DNA of 64,000 bases from Burkholderia latens (GTDB lineage: Bacteria; Pseudomonadota; Gammaproteobacteria; Burkholderiales; Burkholderiaceae). The stretch's first letter is position 1. Every line of letters starts with the position of its first letter. Under the pieces are notes generated by a model. It made no database searches. It saw only the letters and a list, made by a program, of their open reading frames with translations, and was not told the DNA's origin. Location of the stretch: the NCBI RefSeq assembly GCF_001718795.1, contig NZ_CP013435.1:2232001-2296000 (forward strand), written 5' to 3'. Positions 16,861-26,649 of the stretch are shown piece by piece. Made by a program: the position numbers and the translations under genes.

Positions 16861-17835
16861 TCAGGCCGACGCCGCGCCGCGCTTTGCCGGCACAAGGCGG
16901 CGGAAGATCCGCACGAACGCGAGCCAGTGCTGCGCCCAGAAGCCGTCGCCGTAGGACACGCCTTCGACCTGCTCGCGAATGCCGGTCGGCTCGACCGTGC
17001 GGTTCCACGATGCAGTGCCGAACATCATGTCCCACCACGGGAACAGCACGCCGAAGTTGCAGCCGTACTTGGTGCCTTCGTGGCCGTAGCCGACCGCGTG
17101 GTGGCGTCGGTGGAAGGTCGGACTCACGAGCAGACGCTCGCCGAGCCGGCCATACGACAGCCGCGCATTCGTATGCTGAATGCTTTGCAGGAAGTTCGTG
17201 ACCGCGGTCAGCACGACGAATTGCGACGGCGTCACGCCGATCACGAGCGCGATCGCCGCGAAGAAGCACGACTGGATCACGTCGTCGAGCAGGTGGTTGC
17301 GGTCGTCGCACCACAGCGACATCTGGCGCTGGCTGTGATGCACCGCGTGCAACTCCCACCAGATGCCGAACTTGTGCTGCCAGCGGTGATACCAGTAGCC
17401 GGCGAAATCGAGCACGACGAGGTAGATCGCGAACGCGACGATCGGCTGCGACGTCACGCCCGGCCACAGATAGTCGAGGTTGAAGTTCGACACGCCGTGC
17501 AGGCGCAGCCACGCCTGGAACCGGTCGAACACCGGCTGCAGCGCGAAGAAGAAGAACAGCGTGTAGATGCCGAGCTTCGAGATTGCCGTGTAGATCACGT
17601 CGACCCGCACCGCGCGGCGGTTCTTCCACCGCTCGACCGGTGCGAGCGCCTCGAGCGGGCGCAGCAGCGCGAACATCAGCACCATCTGCAGCGCGCCGAC
17701 GATTACCCAATACAGCGCGTCGTAGGTGTCCTCGTCATAGTCCATCAAGTTGAACTTGAAGAGGAGCGGCTGCACGACGTCGACGTACAGCCAGGTCTGG
17801 ATGTCCGACACGAACGCATCGATCAGGTGCAGCAT
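16861..17835 (-). CDS. Sterol desaturase/fatty acid hydroxylase family protein
   Basis: A 324-residue di-iron membrane oxygenase. It has several hydrophobic segments in the first 180 residues and the histidine clusters HRWQHK, HAVHHS and HRRHH that bind the two irons, in the order and spacing of the ERG3/SUR2 superfamily. The substrate is unknown; members act on sterols, ceramides, hopanoid-like or other lipids. The start at 17835 (MLHLIDAFVSDIQ) leaves 16 bases to the preceding beta-propeller gene, so the two are likely one transcript. Confidence 0.87.
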   Translation of the reverse strand: MLHLIDAFVSDIQTWLYVDVVQPLLFKFNLMDYDEDTYDALYWVIVGALQMVLMFALLRPLEALAPVERWKNRRAVRVDVIYTAISKLGIYTLFFFFALQPVFDRFQAWLRLHGVSNFNLDYLWPGVTSQPIVAFAIYLVVLDFAGYWYHRWQHKFGIWWELHAVHHSQRQMSLWCDDRNHLLDDVIQSCFFAAIALVIGVTPSQFVVLTAVTNFLQSIQHTNARLSYGRLGERLLVSPTFHRRHHAVGYGHEGTKYGCNFGVLFPWWDMMFGTASWNRTVEPTGIREQVEGVSYGDGFWAQHWLAFVRIFRRLVPAKRGAASA

Positions 17836-17851
17836 CGTCCGCCTCCGCCGG

Positions 17852-18841
17852 TCACGCGCCGTTCGCAGCCTTCCACGGCGCGCGGTCGTAGAAGTAGATC
17901 CCGTGCGGCGAGCGGCCGACGGCGATCGTCTGCACCAGCTTGCGCGATGCAAGATCGATGATACCCACCTTCTTCGCGAAGCGGAACGTCACCCACAGCG
18001 TCTTCTTGTCGGCGGACAACTCCATGTCGTCCGGCCCCGGCAGCAGGCCCGTGATGTCGCCGACGTTGGTCAGCGTGTTTTCGTCGATGATGCTGATCGT
18101 GTTCGCGACCCGGTTCGTGACCGCGACATGCGTGCCGTCGGCGAGCGAGCGGAAGTTGTGCGCGCCCTTGCCCGTGTAGATTTCCTTGACGACCTTCTGG
18201 TTGCGCCAGTCGACCACTGCGACGTAATCGGCGCCGGTCATCCCGACCAGCAGGAACTTGTCGTCCGGCGTGAGCCACAGGCCCGCCGGCACCTTGCCGA
18301 CCTTCATCTTCCACTTGACCGTCTGCGTCGGCAGATCGATCGCCGCGATCTCGCCGGATACCTGCAGCGACACGAGCAGCGTCTTGCTGTCCTTCGTGAA
18401 TGCGAGGTGGCTCGGCATCACCGCGAGCGGCACACGCTTCGCGAGGTGCAGGTCACGGCCGTCGTAGCTGTAGAGGTCCACGCGGTCGAGCCGCAGCCCG
18501 GCCGCCGCGAACCATTTGCGATCGGGCGAGAAGCCGAGCTGGTACGGATCGTCGATCCCTTCGACGGTGCGCTGCACCTTACCCGTCTTCGGGTCGAGGA
18601 ACATCAGGCTGTTCGAGACCGAATTCGCGACGATCAGCGACGCATTGTCGGGCGTCGCCATCAGGTGGTGCGGTTCCTTGCCGGTCGGCATCGTGGAAAC
18701 GACCTCGCGGGTCTGCTGGTCGATCAGGGAAAGCGTCGCTTCGGCCGAGTTGAGGACGATCACGTTGTTCGCGTGTGCGGCTGGCGCCAGCACGGCGGCG
18801 GCCAGCGCAAGCGTGCGGCCGAAGGAAAGGAAAGTGCGCAT
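17852..18841 (-). CDS. Exported YVTN-type beta-propeller repeat protein
   Basis: A 329-residue protein with a clear Sec signal peptide (RTLALAAAVLAPAAHA, cleavage near residue 24). It has repeats of the YVTN/40-residue beta-propeller kind, each ending in a strand such as NVIVLNSAEATLSLID, SLIVANSVSNSLMFLD or FLLVGMTGADYVAVVD. It should be periplasmic. Related proteins bind ligands or cofactors in quinoprotein or metal systems, but no function is demonstrated. It is followed at 16 bases by the di-iron hydroxylase gene, which hints at a shared periplasm/membrane lipid role. Confidence 0.85.
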   Translation of the reverse strand: MRTFLSFGRTLALAAAVLAPAAHANNVIVLNSAEATLSLIDQQTREVVSTMPTGKEPHHLMATPDNASLIVANSVSNSLMFLDPKTGKVQRTVEGIDDPYQLGFSPDRKWFAAAGLRLDRVDLYSYDGRDLHLAKRVPLAVMPSHLAFTKDSKTLLVSLQVSGEIAAIDLPTQTVKWKMKVGKVPAGLWLTPDDKFLLVGMTGADYVAVVDWRNQKVVKEIYTGKGAHNFRSLADGTHVAVTNRVANTISIIDENTLTNVGDITGLLPGPDDMELSADKKTLWVTFRFAKKVGIIDLASRKLVQTIAVGRSPHGIYFYDRAPWKAANGA

Positions 18842-19022
18842 GAAGACTCACGTCGTGGAACAGCAGTCATTGTAGAACGTTCGGCGGGCCTCTCCGGTTG
18901 ACCCGGGGCCGTGTTGCGCCACTTCGCCGCATGCCGCGGCGGCCGTGCACCCCGCCGCGGCGCACGCCGCACGGCGGGGCCAGAGCGCTGCCCCGCCACC
19001 GGCCGGGACGAGCGCCGCCGCG

Positions 19023-22000
19023 CTAGCGCTGCATCGACTCCCAGACCTTGTGCAGGCGCTTGACAGAGACAGGCATCGGCGTGCGCAGTTCCTGCGCAAA
19101 CAGCGAAATCCGCAGTTCCTCGAGCAGCCAGCGGAATTCCGCGAGCCGCGGATCCACGACGCCGCCGCGCTGCGACACCGCGCGCTGGTATTGCTGGACG
19201 AGCGGCAGCAGCTCCGCCGACTGCTTCGCGTCGCGCGCCGGGTCCGCCTTCAGCTTGTCGATTCGCAGCGCCATGCCCTTCAGGTAGCGCGGGAAATGCG
19301 CAAGCTGCGCGTAAGGCGTATCGATCACGAAGCGCTTGCCGACCAGCGCACCGAGCTGCTGCTGCAGATCGGCATGGGCCTGCACGAACGGCTTCGCCTG
19401 CGCGAGCTTCTTCGCGAGCCCCGCGTATTCCGCGAGGATCTGGCCAACGAGCCGCGCGATCTCCTGCGCGAGCAGGTTCAGGCGGCTGCGGCCCTCGTCG
19501 CGGCGTGCGTGGAAGCTCGCATCGTCGTCGGGCAGCGGCTCCTGCAGGCACGCGCGATCGAGCGCCGTGTCGATCAGCTGGTCGCGCAACTCGTCCTGAG
19601 TGCCGAGCGACATGTACTGCATCGCCATTTCGCGCAGCCCCGGCAAATTCTTCTCGAGGAACTTGATCGGCTCCTTCAGCTGCAGCGCGAACAGCCGCCG
19701 CAAGCCGGCGCGGTGAATGCGTGCGGCCTCCTCTGGCGAGTCGAACACCTCGACGTCGCAATGCGTACCGCGATCGACGAGCGCCGGATAGCCGTACAGC
19801 GTCTGGCCGCGCCGGCGTATTTCCAGCAGCTCGGGCAGCTTGCCGAAATTCCACGTCGTCAGGTTCTCGTACAGCGCGGTCGCGCCGGCTTCCGCCGCAA
19901 CGCCCGTATGCGGTGCGGCGCCCTTGCCCGGCTTCCCGCCCTTCGCCGCTGCGCCCGGCGCGGCCGCGGGCGCCGACGCAGGAGCCGCGCCCGCTTCGCC
20001 GCCGGGTGCGATCGTCGATGCAGCAGCGATTTTCTGGAACTGCTGCTGCGCCTGCGTGCCGAGCTCCTGGCGCAGTTGCGCGAGATTGCGCCCCATCGCG
20101 AGCTGGCGGCCGTGCTCGTCGATCACCTTGAAGTTCATGAACAGGTGCGCGGGCAGCGTTTCGAGCTTGAAGTCGGCCGTCTTCATCGCGACCTGCGTCT
20201 GGTCGCGCACGTCGGCAATCACCGCCTCGACGAGGCCGCCCGCGCCAAAGCGCTCGCGGCCCGTGCGCTCGACGAAACCGGCCGCGTATTCGGGCAGCGG
20301 CACGCAGTGGCGGCGCAGCTTCTGCGGCAGCGATTTCAGGAGCAGCTGCACCTTCTCCTTCAGCATCCCGGGCACGAGCCATTCGCAGCGGCGTGCGTCG
20401 ACCTGGTTCAGCGCGAACAGCGGCACCGCGAGCGTCACGCCGTCGCGCGGCGTGCCGGGCTCGAAGTGGTACGTGAGCGTCATCTCGACGCCGGCCATCG
20501 TCGCGCGCTTCGGGAACAGCTCGGTCGTCACGCCGGCCGCCTCGTGGCGCATCAGATCGTCGCGCGACAGGTACAGCAGCCGCGCTTTGTCTTCCGGCTG
20601 GCCGCCCTTCTTCACTTCGTCGCGATACCAGCGCTCGAACGCGGCGCCCGTGTGGATGCCTTCCGGAATCGCGTGATCGTAGTACGCGTAGATCAGCTCG
20701 TCGTCGACCAGCACGTCCTGCCGGCGCGACTTGTGCTCGAGCTGCTCGATATCCGCGAGCAGCTTGCGGTTGTGCGCGAAAAACGGCAGCTTCGTGTCGA
20801 ATTCGCCGTCGACCAGCGCGCCGCGGATGAACAACTCGCGTGCGCGCGCCGGATCCTGCTTGCCGAACGCGACGCGGCGCCGGTTGTAGATCGGCAGCCC
20901 GTAAAGCGTCGCGCGCTCGAAGGCGCTGACCTGCGCGGGACGTTTTTCCCAGTGCGGCTCCGACAGCGATTTCTTCAGCAGATGCGCGCCGATCTTCTCG
21001 ACCCACTCGGGCTCGATCTTCGCGAGGCAGCGCGCGTACAGCCGGCTCGTCTCGACGAGTTCGGCCGCCATCACCCAGCGGCCGGCCTTCTTCGCGAGCG
21101 CGGAGCCCGGCCACAGGTAGAACTTGATCCCGCGCGCGCCCAGATAGTGCGGATCGTCGTCCGCTTTCATGCCAATGTTGCCGAGCAGACCGGTCAACAG
21201 GGCCAGGTGCACCTGTTCGTAAGTCGCCTCGGCGTCGTTGAGCCGCCAGCCGTGCTCGCGCACGACCGTCAGCAGCTGCGAATGGACGTCGCGCCACTCG
21301 CGCAGCCGCAGGTGCGACAGGAAATTCTGCCGGCATGCGTCGATGAGTTGGCGATTCGACTTCTTGTGCGCGACGGCTTCTTCGAACCACGCCCAGATCT
21401 TCAGCCACTGCAGGAATTCGGAGCGCTCGTCGGCAAACCGGCGGTGCGCCTGGTCGGCCTGCTCCTGCGCGTCGATCGGACGGTCGCGCGGGTCCTGCAC
21501 GGACAGCGCGCTCGCGATGATCAGCACCTCGCGCAGCGACTGCTGGTCGCGTGCGGCAAGAATCATCCGGCCGACGCGCGGGTCCAGCGGCAGCCGCGCG
21601 AGCTCGCGGCCGAGCGGCGTCAGCGCGTTGTCGTCGTCGACCGCGCCGAGCTCGTTGAGCAGCTGGTAGCCGTCCGCGATCGCGCGGCCGGGCGGCGGTT
21701 CGAGGAACGGGAACGATTCGATCGCCGTCAGGTGTAGCGACTTCATCCGCAGGATCACCGACGCGAGCGACGAGCGCAGGATTTCCGGATCGGTGAAACG
21801 CGCACGCGCCTGGTAGTCGCTTTCCTCGTACAACCGGATGCACACGCCGTCGGCCACGCGCCCGCAGCGACCTGCGCGCTGGTTCGCGGCGGCCTGCGAG
21901 ATCGACTCGACCTGAAGTTGCTCGACCTTGTTCCGGTACGAATAGCGCTTCACGCGCGCGAGACCGGTATCGACGACGTAGCGAATGCCCGGCACCGTCA

Positions 22001-23225
22001 GCGACGTTTCGGCCACGTTCGTCGCGAGCACGATGCGGCGCGCGTTCGACGCCTTGAACACCTTGTCCTGATCGGCGGCCGACAGCCGCGCGAACAGCGG
22101 CAGGATCTCGGTGTGCGGCGGATGGTGCTTGCGCAGCGCCTCGGCCGCCTCGCGGATCTCGCGCTCGCCCGGCAGGAACACCAGCACGTCGCCGGGGCCT
22201 TCGCGGCACAGTTCGTCGACCGCGTCCACGATCGCATCCATCAGGTCGCGTTCGGCCTCGCGCGCGGTCTTCACGCGGTCGCGGCCGCCCGTCCCTTCGG
22301 CGTTCTTGACGGCCGGACGATCCTCGGCCACCGGACGATAGCGCATCTCGACCGGATACAGCCGCCCGCTCACCTCGATCACCGGCGCCGGACGTTCGTC
22401 CGTGCCGAAATGGCGCGCAAAGCGGTCGGCGTCGATCGTCGCAGACGTGACGATCAGCTTCAGGTCGGGCCGACGCGGCAGGATCTCTTTCAGGTAGCCG
22501 AGCAGGAAGTCGATGTTCAGGCTGCGCTCGTGAGCCTCGTCGATGATCAGCGTGTCGTACGCCTTCAGCAGCGGGTCCGTCTGCGTCTCGGCGAGCAGGA
22601 TGCCGTCCGTCATCAGTTTCACGGACGCGCCGGGCGCAAGATTGTCGGTGAAGCGCACCTTGTAGCCGACCACTTCGCCGAACGGCGTGCCGAGTTCCTC
22701 GGCGATGCGCCGGCCGGTCGACGACGCGGCGAGGCGCCGCGGCTGCGTATGGCCGATCAGGCCGGTGCCGCCGGCGCCGAGGCCGCGCCCCAGATCGAGA
22801 CAGATCTTCGGCAGCTGCGTGGTCTTGCCCGAACCCGTTTCGCCGCAGACGATCACGACCTGGTGAGCGGCGATCGCGCGAGCGATCTCGTCGCGCTTGC
22901 CCGACACGGGCAGGCTTTCCGGGTACGTGATCGGCGGGACCGGGTTCGGCGGCACGGCCGCGCGCGGCGGGCGCTCTCGACGCGGCGCACGCTCGGCAGC
23001 TTCCGGCGCGCGCTTTGCGGCCGGGCGGCCCTGCGGGCTCGGCTGGCCGTCGCCGTCGTTGCGGCGCCGTTCGTCGCCGCGCGGCGGCTTGCCCGCCTGC
23101 TGTTGCTGTTGCTGCTGCTGGCGCGGCTCGCCGTGCTGCCGGCGCGCATCGGCCGCACCTTCCGGGTGCTTCGCCGACGGCGCGTTGGCCCGCGTCGGCG
23201 CGGGACTTTTAGGTACATTCGACAT
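19023..23225 (-). CDS. hrpA: ATP-dependent RNA helicase HrpA (DEAH-box)
   Basis: A 1400-residue DEAH/RHA helicase that remodels RNA and is implicated in mRNA processing and rescue of stalled ribosomes. Motif I is GETGSGKTTQLPKI, motif II IDEAHERSLNIDFL, motif III VTSATID, motif V TNVAETSLTVPGIRYVVDTG and motif VI QRAGRCGRV, followed by HA2, OB and the long HrpA-specific C-terminal region. It is about 100 residues longer than the E. coli protein. The first 110 residues are a low-complexity extension rich in Pro, Arg and Ala that holds a run of eight glutamines (codons at 23097-23120). The start codon lies 23 bases from the divergent argA start. Confidence 0.96.
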   Translation of the reverse strand: MSNVPKSPAPTRANAPSAKHPEGAADARRQHGEPRQQQQQQQQAGKPPRGDERRRNDGDGQPSPQGRPAAKRAPEAAERAPRRERPPRAAVPPNPVPPITYPESLPVSGKRDEIARAIAAHQVVIVCGETGSGKTTQLPKICLDLGRGLGAGGTGLIGHTQPRRLAASSTGRRIAEELGTPFGEVVGYKVRFTDNLAPGASVKLMTDGILLAETQTDPLLKAYDTLIIDEAHERSLNIDFLLGYLKEILPRRPDLKLIVTSATIDADRFARHFGTDERPAPVIEVSGRLYPVEMRYRPVAEDRPAVKNAEGTGGRDRVKTAREAERDLMDAIVDAVDELCREGPGDVLVFLPGEREIREAAEALRKHHPPHTEILPLFARLSAADQDKVFKASNARRIVLATNVAETSLTVPGIRYVVDTGLARVKRYSYRNKVEQLQVESISQAAANQRAGRCGRVADGVCIRLYEESDYQARARFTDPEILRSSLASVILRMKSLHLTAIESFPFLEPPPGRAIADGYQLLNELGAVDDDNALTPLGRELARLPLDPRVGRMILAARDQQSLREVLIIASALSVQDPRDRPIDAQEQADQAHRRFADERSEFLQWLKIWAWFEEAVAHKKSNRQLIDACRQNFLSHLRLREWRDVHSQLLTVVREHGWRLNDAEATYEQVHLALLTGLLGNIGMKADDDPHYLGARGIKFYLWPGSALAKKAGRWVMAAELVETSRLYARCLAKIEPEWVEKIGAHLLKKSLSEPHWEKRPAQVSAFERATLYGLPIYNRRRVAFGKQDPARARELFIRGALVDGEFDTKLPFFAHNRKLLADIEQLEHKSRRQDVLVDDELIYAYYDHAIPEGIHTGAAFERWYRDEVKKGGQPEDKARLLYLSRDDLMRHEAAGVTTELFPKRATMAGVEMTLTYHFEPGTPRDGVTLAVPLFALNQVDARRCEWLVPGMLKEKVQLLLKSLPQKLRRHCVPLPEYAAGFVERTGRERFGAGGLVEAVIADVRDQTQVAMKTADFKLETLPAHLFMNFKVIDEHGRQLAMGRNLAQLRQELGTQAQQQFQKIAAASTIAPGGEAGAAPASAPAAAPGAAAKGGKPGKGAAPHTGVAAEAGATALYENLTTWNFGKLPELLEIRRRGQTLYGYPALVDRGTHCDVEVFDSPEEAARIHRAGLRRLFALQLKEPIKFLEKNLPGLREMAMQYMSLGTQDELRDQLIDTALDRACLQEPLPDDDASFHARRDEGRSRLNLLAQEIARLVGQILAEYAGLAKKLAQAKPFVQAHADLQQQLGALVGKRFVIDTPYAQLAHFPRYLKGMALRIDKLKADPARDAKQSAELLPLVQQYQRAVSQRGGVVDPRLAEFRWLLEELRISLFAQELRTPMPVSVKRLHKVWESMQR

Positions 23226-23233
23226 GGGGGCGC

Positions 23234-23241
23234 ATTATAAT
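23234..23241. promoter_or_regulatory. Overlapping divergent -10 elements of hrpA and argA
   Basis: The eight bases ATTATAAT contain TATAAT on the plus strand (23236-23241, toward argA) and TATAAT on the minus strand (23239-23234, toward hrpA). Each hexamer is 7-8 bases from its start codon, so each transcript would begin at or next to the ATG. The -35 regions would lie within the opposite gene's coding start and are weak. Confidence 0.65.
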
Positions 23242-23248
23242 CCCGCCC

Positions 23249-24628
23249 ATGAATTCCCAAACCGACCTCCCACCCGCCCAGACCGGCGCCGCGACGCCGC
23301 CGGCCGCCGACGATTCGGCCGCCAGCCACGCGCAGTTCGTCGACTGGATGCGCTCCGTCGCGCCCTATATCCACAAGTTCCGCAACAGCACGTTCGTCGT
23401 GGGGTTCGGCGGCGAGGTGGTGCAGCAGGGGCTGTTGAACGCGCTCGTGTCCGACATCGCGCTGCTGCAGGCGATGGGCATCCAGATCGTGCTCGTGCAC
23501 GGCTCGCGGCCGCAGGTCGAGGAGCAGCTGAGCCTGCACGGAGTCGAATCCGAGTTTTCGCACGGGCTGCGCATCACCGATGCGCGCGCGCTCGAATCCG
23601 CGAAGGAGGCGGCCGGCGAAGTGCGCCTCGACATCGAGGCCGCGATCAGCCAGGGGCTGCCGAATTCGCCGATGGCGCACGCGCACATCAGCGTCGTGTC
23701 CGGCAATTTCGTGACCGCACGGCCGGTGGGGATTCTCGACGGGGTCGATTTCGCACACACGGGCATCGTGCGCAAGATCGACGCCGAATCGATCCGCCAC
23801 TCGCTCGCGAGCCGCAAGCTCGTGCTGCTGTCGCCGCTCGGCTTCTCGCCGACCGGCGAGGCGTTCAACCTGTCGATGGAAGACGTCGCGTCGGCCGCTG
23901 CGATCGCGCTGCGCGCCGACAAGATCATCTTCCTGACCGAAGCGCCCGGCATCGTGGACGACGAAGGCGTGCTGATTCGCGAAATGTCGCTCGACGCGGC
24001 CGCCGAACTGCTCGATTCGGGCAACATCCAGGGCGACGACGCGTTTTTCCTGAAGCATTCGATCCGCGCATGCCGCGGCGGCGTGACGCGCGCGCACCTG
24101 ATTCCGCAGTCGCTCGACGGCAGCATGCTCCTCGAGCTGTTCCTGCACGACGGTGTCGGCACGATGATCTCGTACGAGAACCTCGAAAGCCTGCGCGAGG
24201 CGACGCCTGACGACGTCGGCGGCATCCTCGCGCTGATCGAGCCGCTCGAGTCGGACGGCACGCTGGTGCGGCGCGGCCGGCACCAGATCGAACGCGACAT
24301 CGACCACTTCTCGGTGATCGAGCACGACGGCGTGCTGTTCGGCTGCGCGGCGCTGTATCCGTACCAGCAGGAAAAGATCGGCGAGATGGCGTGCCTGACG
24401 GTCGCGCCTGAAGCACAGGGCTCGGGCGACGGCGAGCGCCTGCTCAAGCGCATCGAGCAGCGCGCCCGCGCGCGCGGCCTCACGCACATCTTCGTGCTCA
24501 CGACGCGCACCGAGCACTGGTTCCTCAAGCGCGGCTTCGTCAAGGTCAGCGTCGACGACCTGCCGGAAGACCGCCGCAAACTCTATAACTGGCAGCGCAA
24601 GTCGCTCGTGCTGATGAAACAGCTCTGA
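23249..24628 (+). CDS. argA: N-acetylglutamate synthase
   Basis: A 459-residue enzyme that acetylates glutamate with acetyl-CoA, the first step of arginine biosynthesis. It has an N-terminal amino-acid-kinase domain (about 35-300; [30 protein letters not shown]) that senses arginine and a C-terminal GNAT acetyltransferase domain (about 310-450; [22 protein letters not shown] carries the acetyl-CoA loop). This is the classical two-domain ArgA. The first 30 residues are a low-complexity leader. yggX follows after 49 bases and is probably co-transcribed. Confidence 0.95.
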
Positions 24629-24677
24629 GCGCAGGCACGCCCGCCCTCCCCCAGACCGATTACAGGAGAAGTACACG

Positions 24678-24953
24678 ATGGCTCGAATGATCCAATGCGC
24701 GAAGCTCGGCAAGGAAGCCGAAGGCCTCGATTTCCCGCCGCTGCCGGGCGAACTCGGCAAGCGCATCTACGAAAGCGTATCGAAGGAAGCGTGGCAAGGC
24801 TGGCTCAAGCAGCAGACGATGCTGATCAACGAGAACCGCCTGAACATGGCCGACCCGCGCGCACGCCAGTATCTGATGAAGCAGACCGAGAAGTACTTCT
24901 TCGGCGACGGCGCGGATCAGGCGTCCGGTTACGTGCCGCCGACGGAAGGCTGA
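24678..24953 (+). CDS. yggX: Probable Fe(2+)-trafficking protein YggX
   Basis: A 91-residue protein of the YggX family, which protects iron-sulfur clusters against oxidants. [21 protein letters not shown], with the conserved cysteine at position 7, [25 protein letters not shown] and [16 protein letters not shown] match the family along its whole length. It has a GGAG ribosome-binding site and follows argA; a strong hairpin terminator comes 57 bases after its stop. Confidence 0.96.
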
Positions 24954-25010
24954 AGCACCGCGAATCGCGCGGGCCGGTCGCGCCGGCCGCGTTGCGAAGC
25001 GAAACAAGGC

Positions 25011-25047
25011 AAACGGCACCGTGTATCGCACGGTGCCGTTTGCTTTT
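25011..25047 (+). terminator. Terminator of argA-yggX
   Basis: A 13-base-pair stem (AAACGGCACCGTG paired with CACGGTGCCGTTT) with a five-base loop is followed by GCTTTT. A-rich flanks mean it could also stop the convergent MHS transporter transcript. Confidence 0.9.
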
Positions 25048-25128
25048 GGGAGGGCGGAATCGGGTCGATGCGATCCGGCCGGCGCGTGCGCTGCCGCCGA
25101 ATCGGCAAATCGCGCCGGCACGGCGGAT

Positions 25129-26541
25129 TCAACCAGCCGGCTTCAACGCAGCGCGGTCGCCCGCCTGCGCGGTCTCGCCGGTCGGACTTTCAGCGCTCGC
25201 GCCTTCGGCACCCCATTCGGCCGCATCGCTGCGCTCGGCCGTCGACAACTCGTCCGCGCGGTAGCCGGTGCGATTCAGCAGCGCGAGCATGCATGCGAGC
25301 GACACGAGCGCGTACAGCCCCGACGCGATCGCGACGCCGACGATGCTGCCGGTCGCGTTCAGGATCGCCTGCGCGAGCACCGGCGTGCCGCCGCCGACGA
25401 CGAGCGCGCTCAACTGATACGCGAGCGACAGGCCCGTGTAGCGGATGTTGGCAGGAAACACGCGCGCGAGCACGCCGCCGACCGCGCCGTAGAACATCGC
25501 CGACGGGATCGTCGAGATGCACATCCCGGCGACGGCGATCCAGTACGAACGCGTCGCGAGCGCATGGAACATCACCGGCATCAGCACGATCTCGGGAATC
25601 AGGATCCAGCACATCGCGCGCCGCATGTCGACTTTCGACACGAACCACGCGCCGACCGGCTGCATCAGGAACTGCACGACGAGCGAGAGCGACAGGATGC
25701 CGAGAAACGTGCCCTGCGCGTAGCCGAGTTCCTTCGTCGCCCACGACAGCGCGAAGGTGCTACGGAAATACGTGACGTTGATCACCGGCAACGTGCCGGC
25801 CGCGAGCAGCACGACGGGCCAGTGGTCGCGCACGACGTCGCGCAGCGGCAGCTTCACCGTGCGCTTGCGCGCGAGCACGCGCTGCATGTCGATCGATTCC
25901 TCGAGCCGCAGCCGGATCACCATCCCGATGATCACGAGCACCGCCGACAGCAGGAACGGAATGCGCCAGCCCCACATCAGGAACGACGGCGTCGGCAGCG
26001 TGCTCAGCGCGAAAAAGGCGGCGGTGGCGAGCAGGTTGCCGGTGGGCGAACCCTGCTGCGCGAACGCCGCATAGAGGATGCTGCGATGCTTCGGCGCGTT
26101 CTCGCTCGCGATCAGCACCGCGCCGCCCCACTCGCCGCCGACCGCGATGCCCTGCAACACGCGCAGCACGACAAGGCCCGCCGGCGCCCACACACCGATC
26201 GACGCATAGCCGGGCAGCAGGCCGATGCCCGTCGTGGCCAGCCCCATCATCACCAGCGTGATCACGAGCGCGGTCTTTCGGCCGACGCGATCGCCGAGAT
26301 GCCCGAACACGATTCCGCCGAGCGGCCGCGCGGCAAAGCCCGCCCAGAACGTGACGAATGCGAGCAGCGTCGCGACGCCCGGATCCATCGTGCTCGAAAA
26401 GAACACCTTGCCGAACACGAGCGCGGCGGCGGTGCCGTAGATGTAGAAGTCGTACCACTCGATCGTGGTGCCGACGAATGCCGCGACGGCGGCACGGCCA
26501 GGCCGCGGCTGCGCGGCGGACGGGGATTGCGGACGGCTCAT
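25129..26541 (-). CDS. MHS-family (metabolite:H+ symporter) MFS transporter
   Basis: A 470-residue transporter with about twelve membrane segments. The N-terminal GTTIEWYDFYIYGTAAALVFG, RPLGGIVFGHLGDRVGRK loop and GIAVGGEWGGAVL motif define the MHS subfamily (ProP, KgtP, ShiA), which imports organic acids, betaine or shikimate-like compounds. The start at 26541 is preferred because GGAG lies six bases upstream; the ATG at 26553 has no ribosome-binding site. A long Ala/Glu-rich cytosolic tail (about 440-470) ends the protein. It lies 108 bases downstream of the CoA-transferase gene on the same strand, so it may import the acid that those enzymes activate. Confidence 0.88.
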   Translation of the reverse strand: MSRPQSPSAAQPRPGRAAVAAFVGTTIEWYDFYIYGTAAALVFGKVFFSSTMDPGVATLLAFVTFWAGFAARPLGGIVFGHLGDRVGRKTALVITLVMMGLATTGIGLLPGYASIGVWAPAGLVVLRVLQGIAVGGEWGGAVLIASENAPKHRSILYAAFAQQGSPTGNLLATAAFFALSTLPTPSFLMWGWRIPFLLSAVLVIIGMVIRLRLEESIDMQRVLARKRTVKLPLRDVVRDHWPVVLLAAGTLPVINVTYFRSTFALSWATKELGYAQGTFLGILSLSLVVQFLMQPVGAWFVSKVDMRRAMCWILIPEIVLMPVMFHALATRSYWIAVAGMCISTIPSAMFYGAVGGVLARVFPANIRYTGLSLAYQLSALVVGGGTPVLAQAILNATGSIVGVAIASGLYALVSLACMLALLNRTGYRADELSTAERSDAAEWGAEGASAESPTGETAQAGDRAALKPAG

Positions 26542-26649
26542 CGATGTCTCCATGATTCTGATCGGCGGCGCGACTGTCGCGCGCCTTGCCGGATGGCCGG
26601 CCTTGCGCCGCCGGCTGGCGGTCGTGCTTTACGTCGCTTTACGTCGCCT

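Noticed and set aside
18760..22209. 1149-codon minus-strand ORF in another frame of hrpA
   Set aside because: The real frame carries all helicase motifs; this one carries none.
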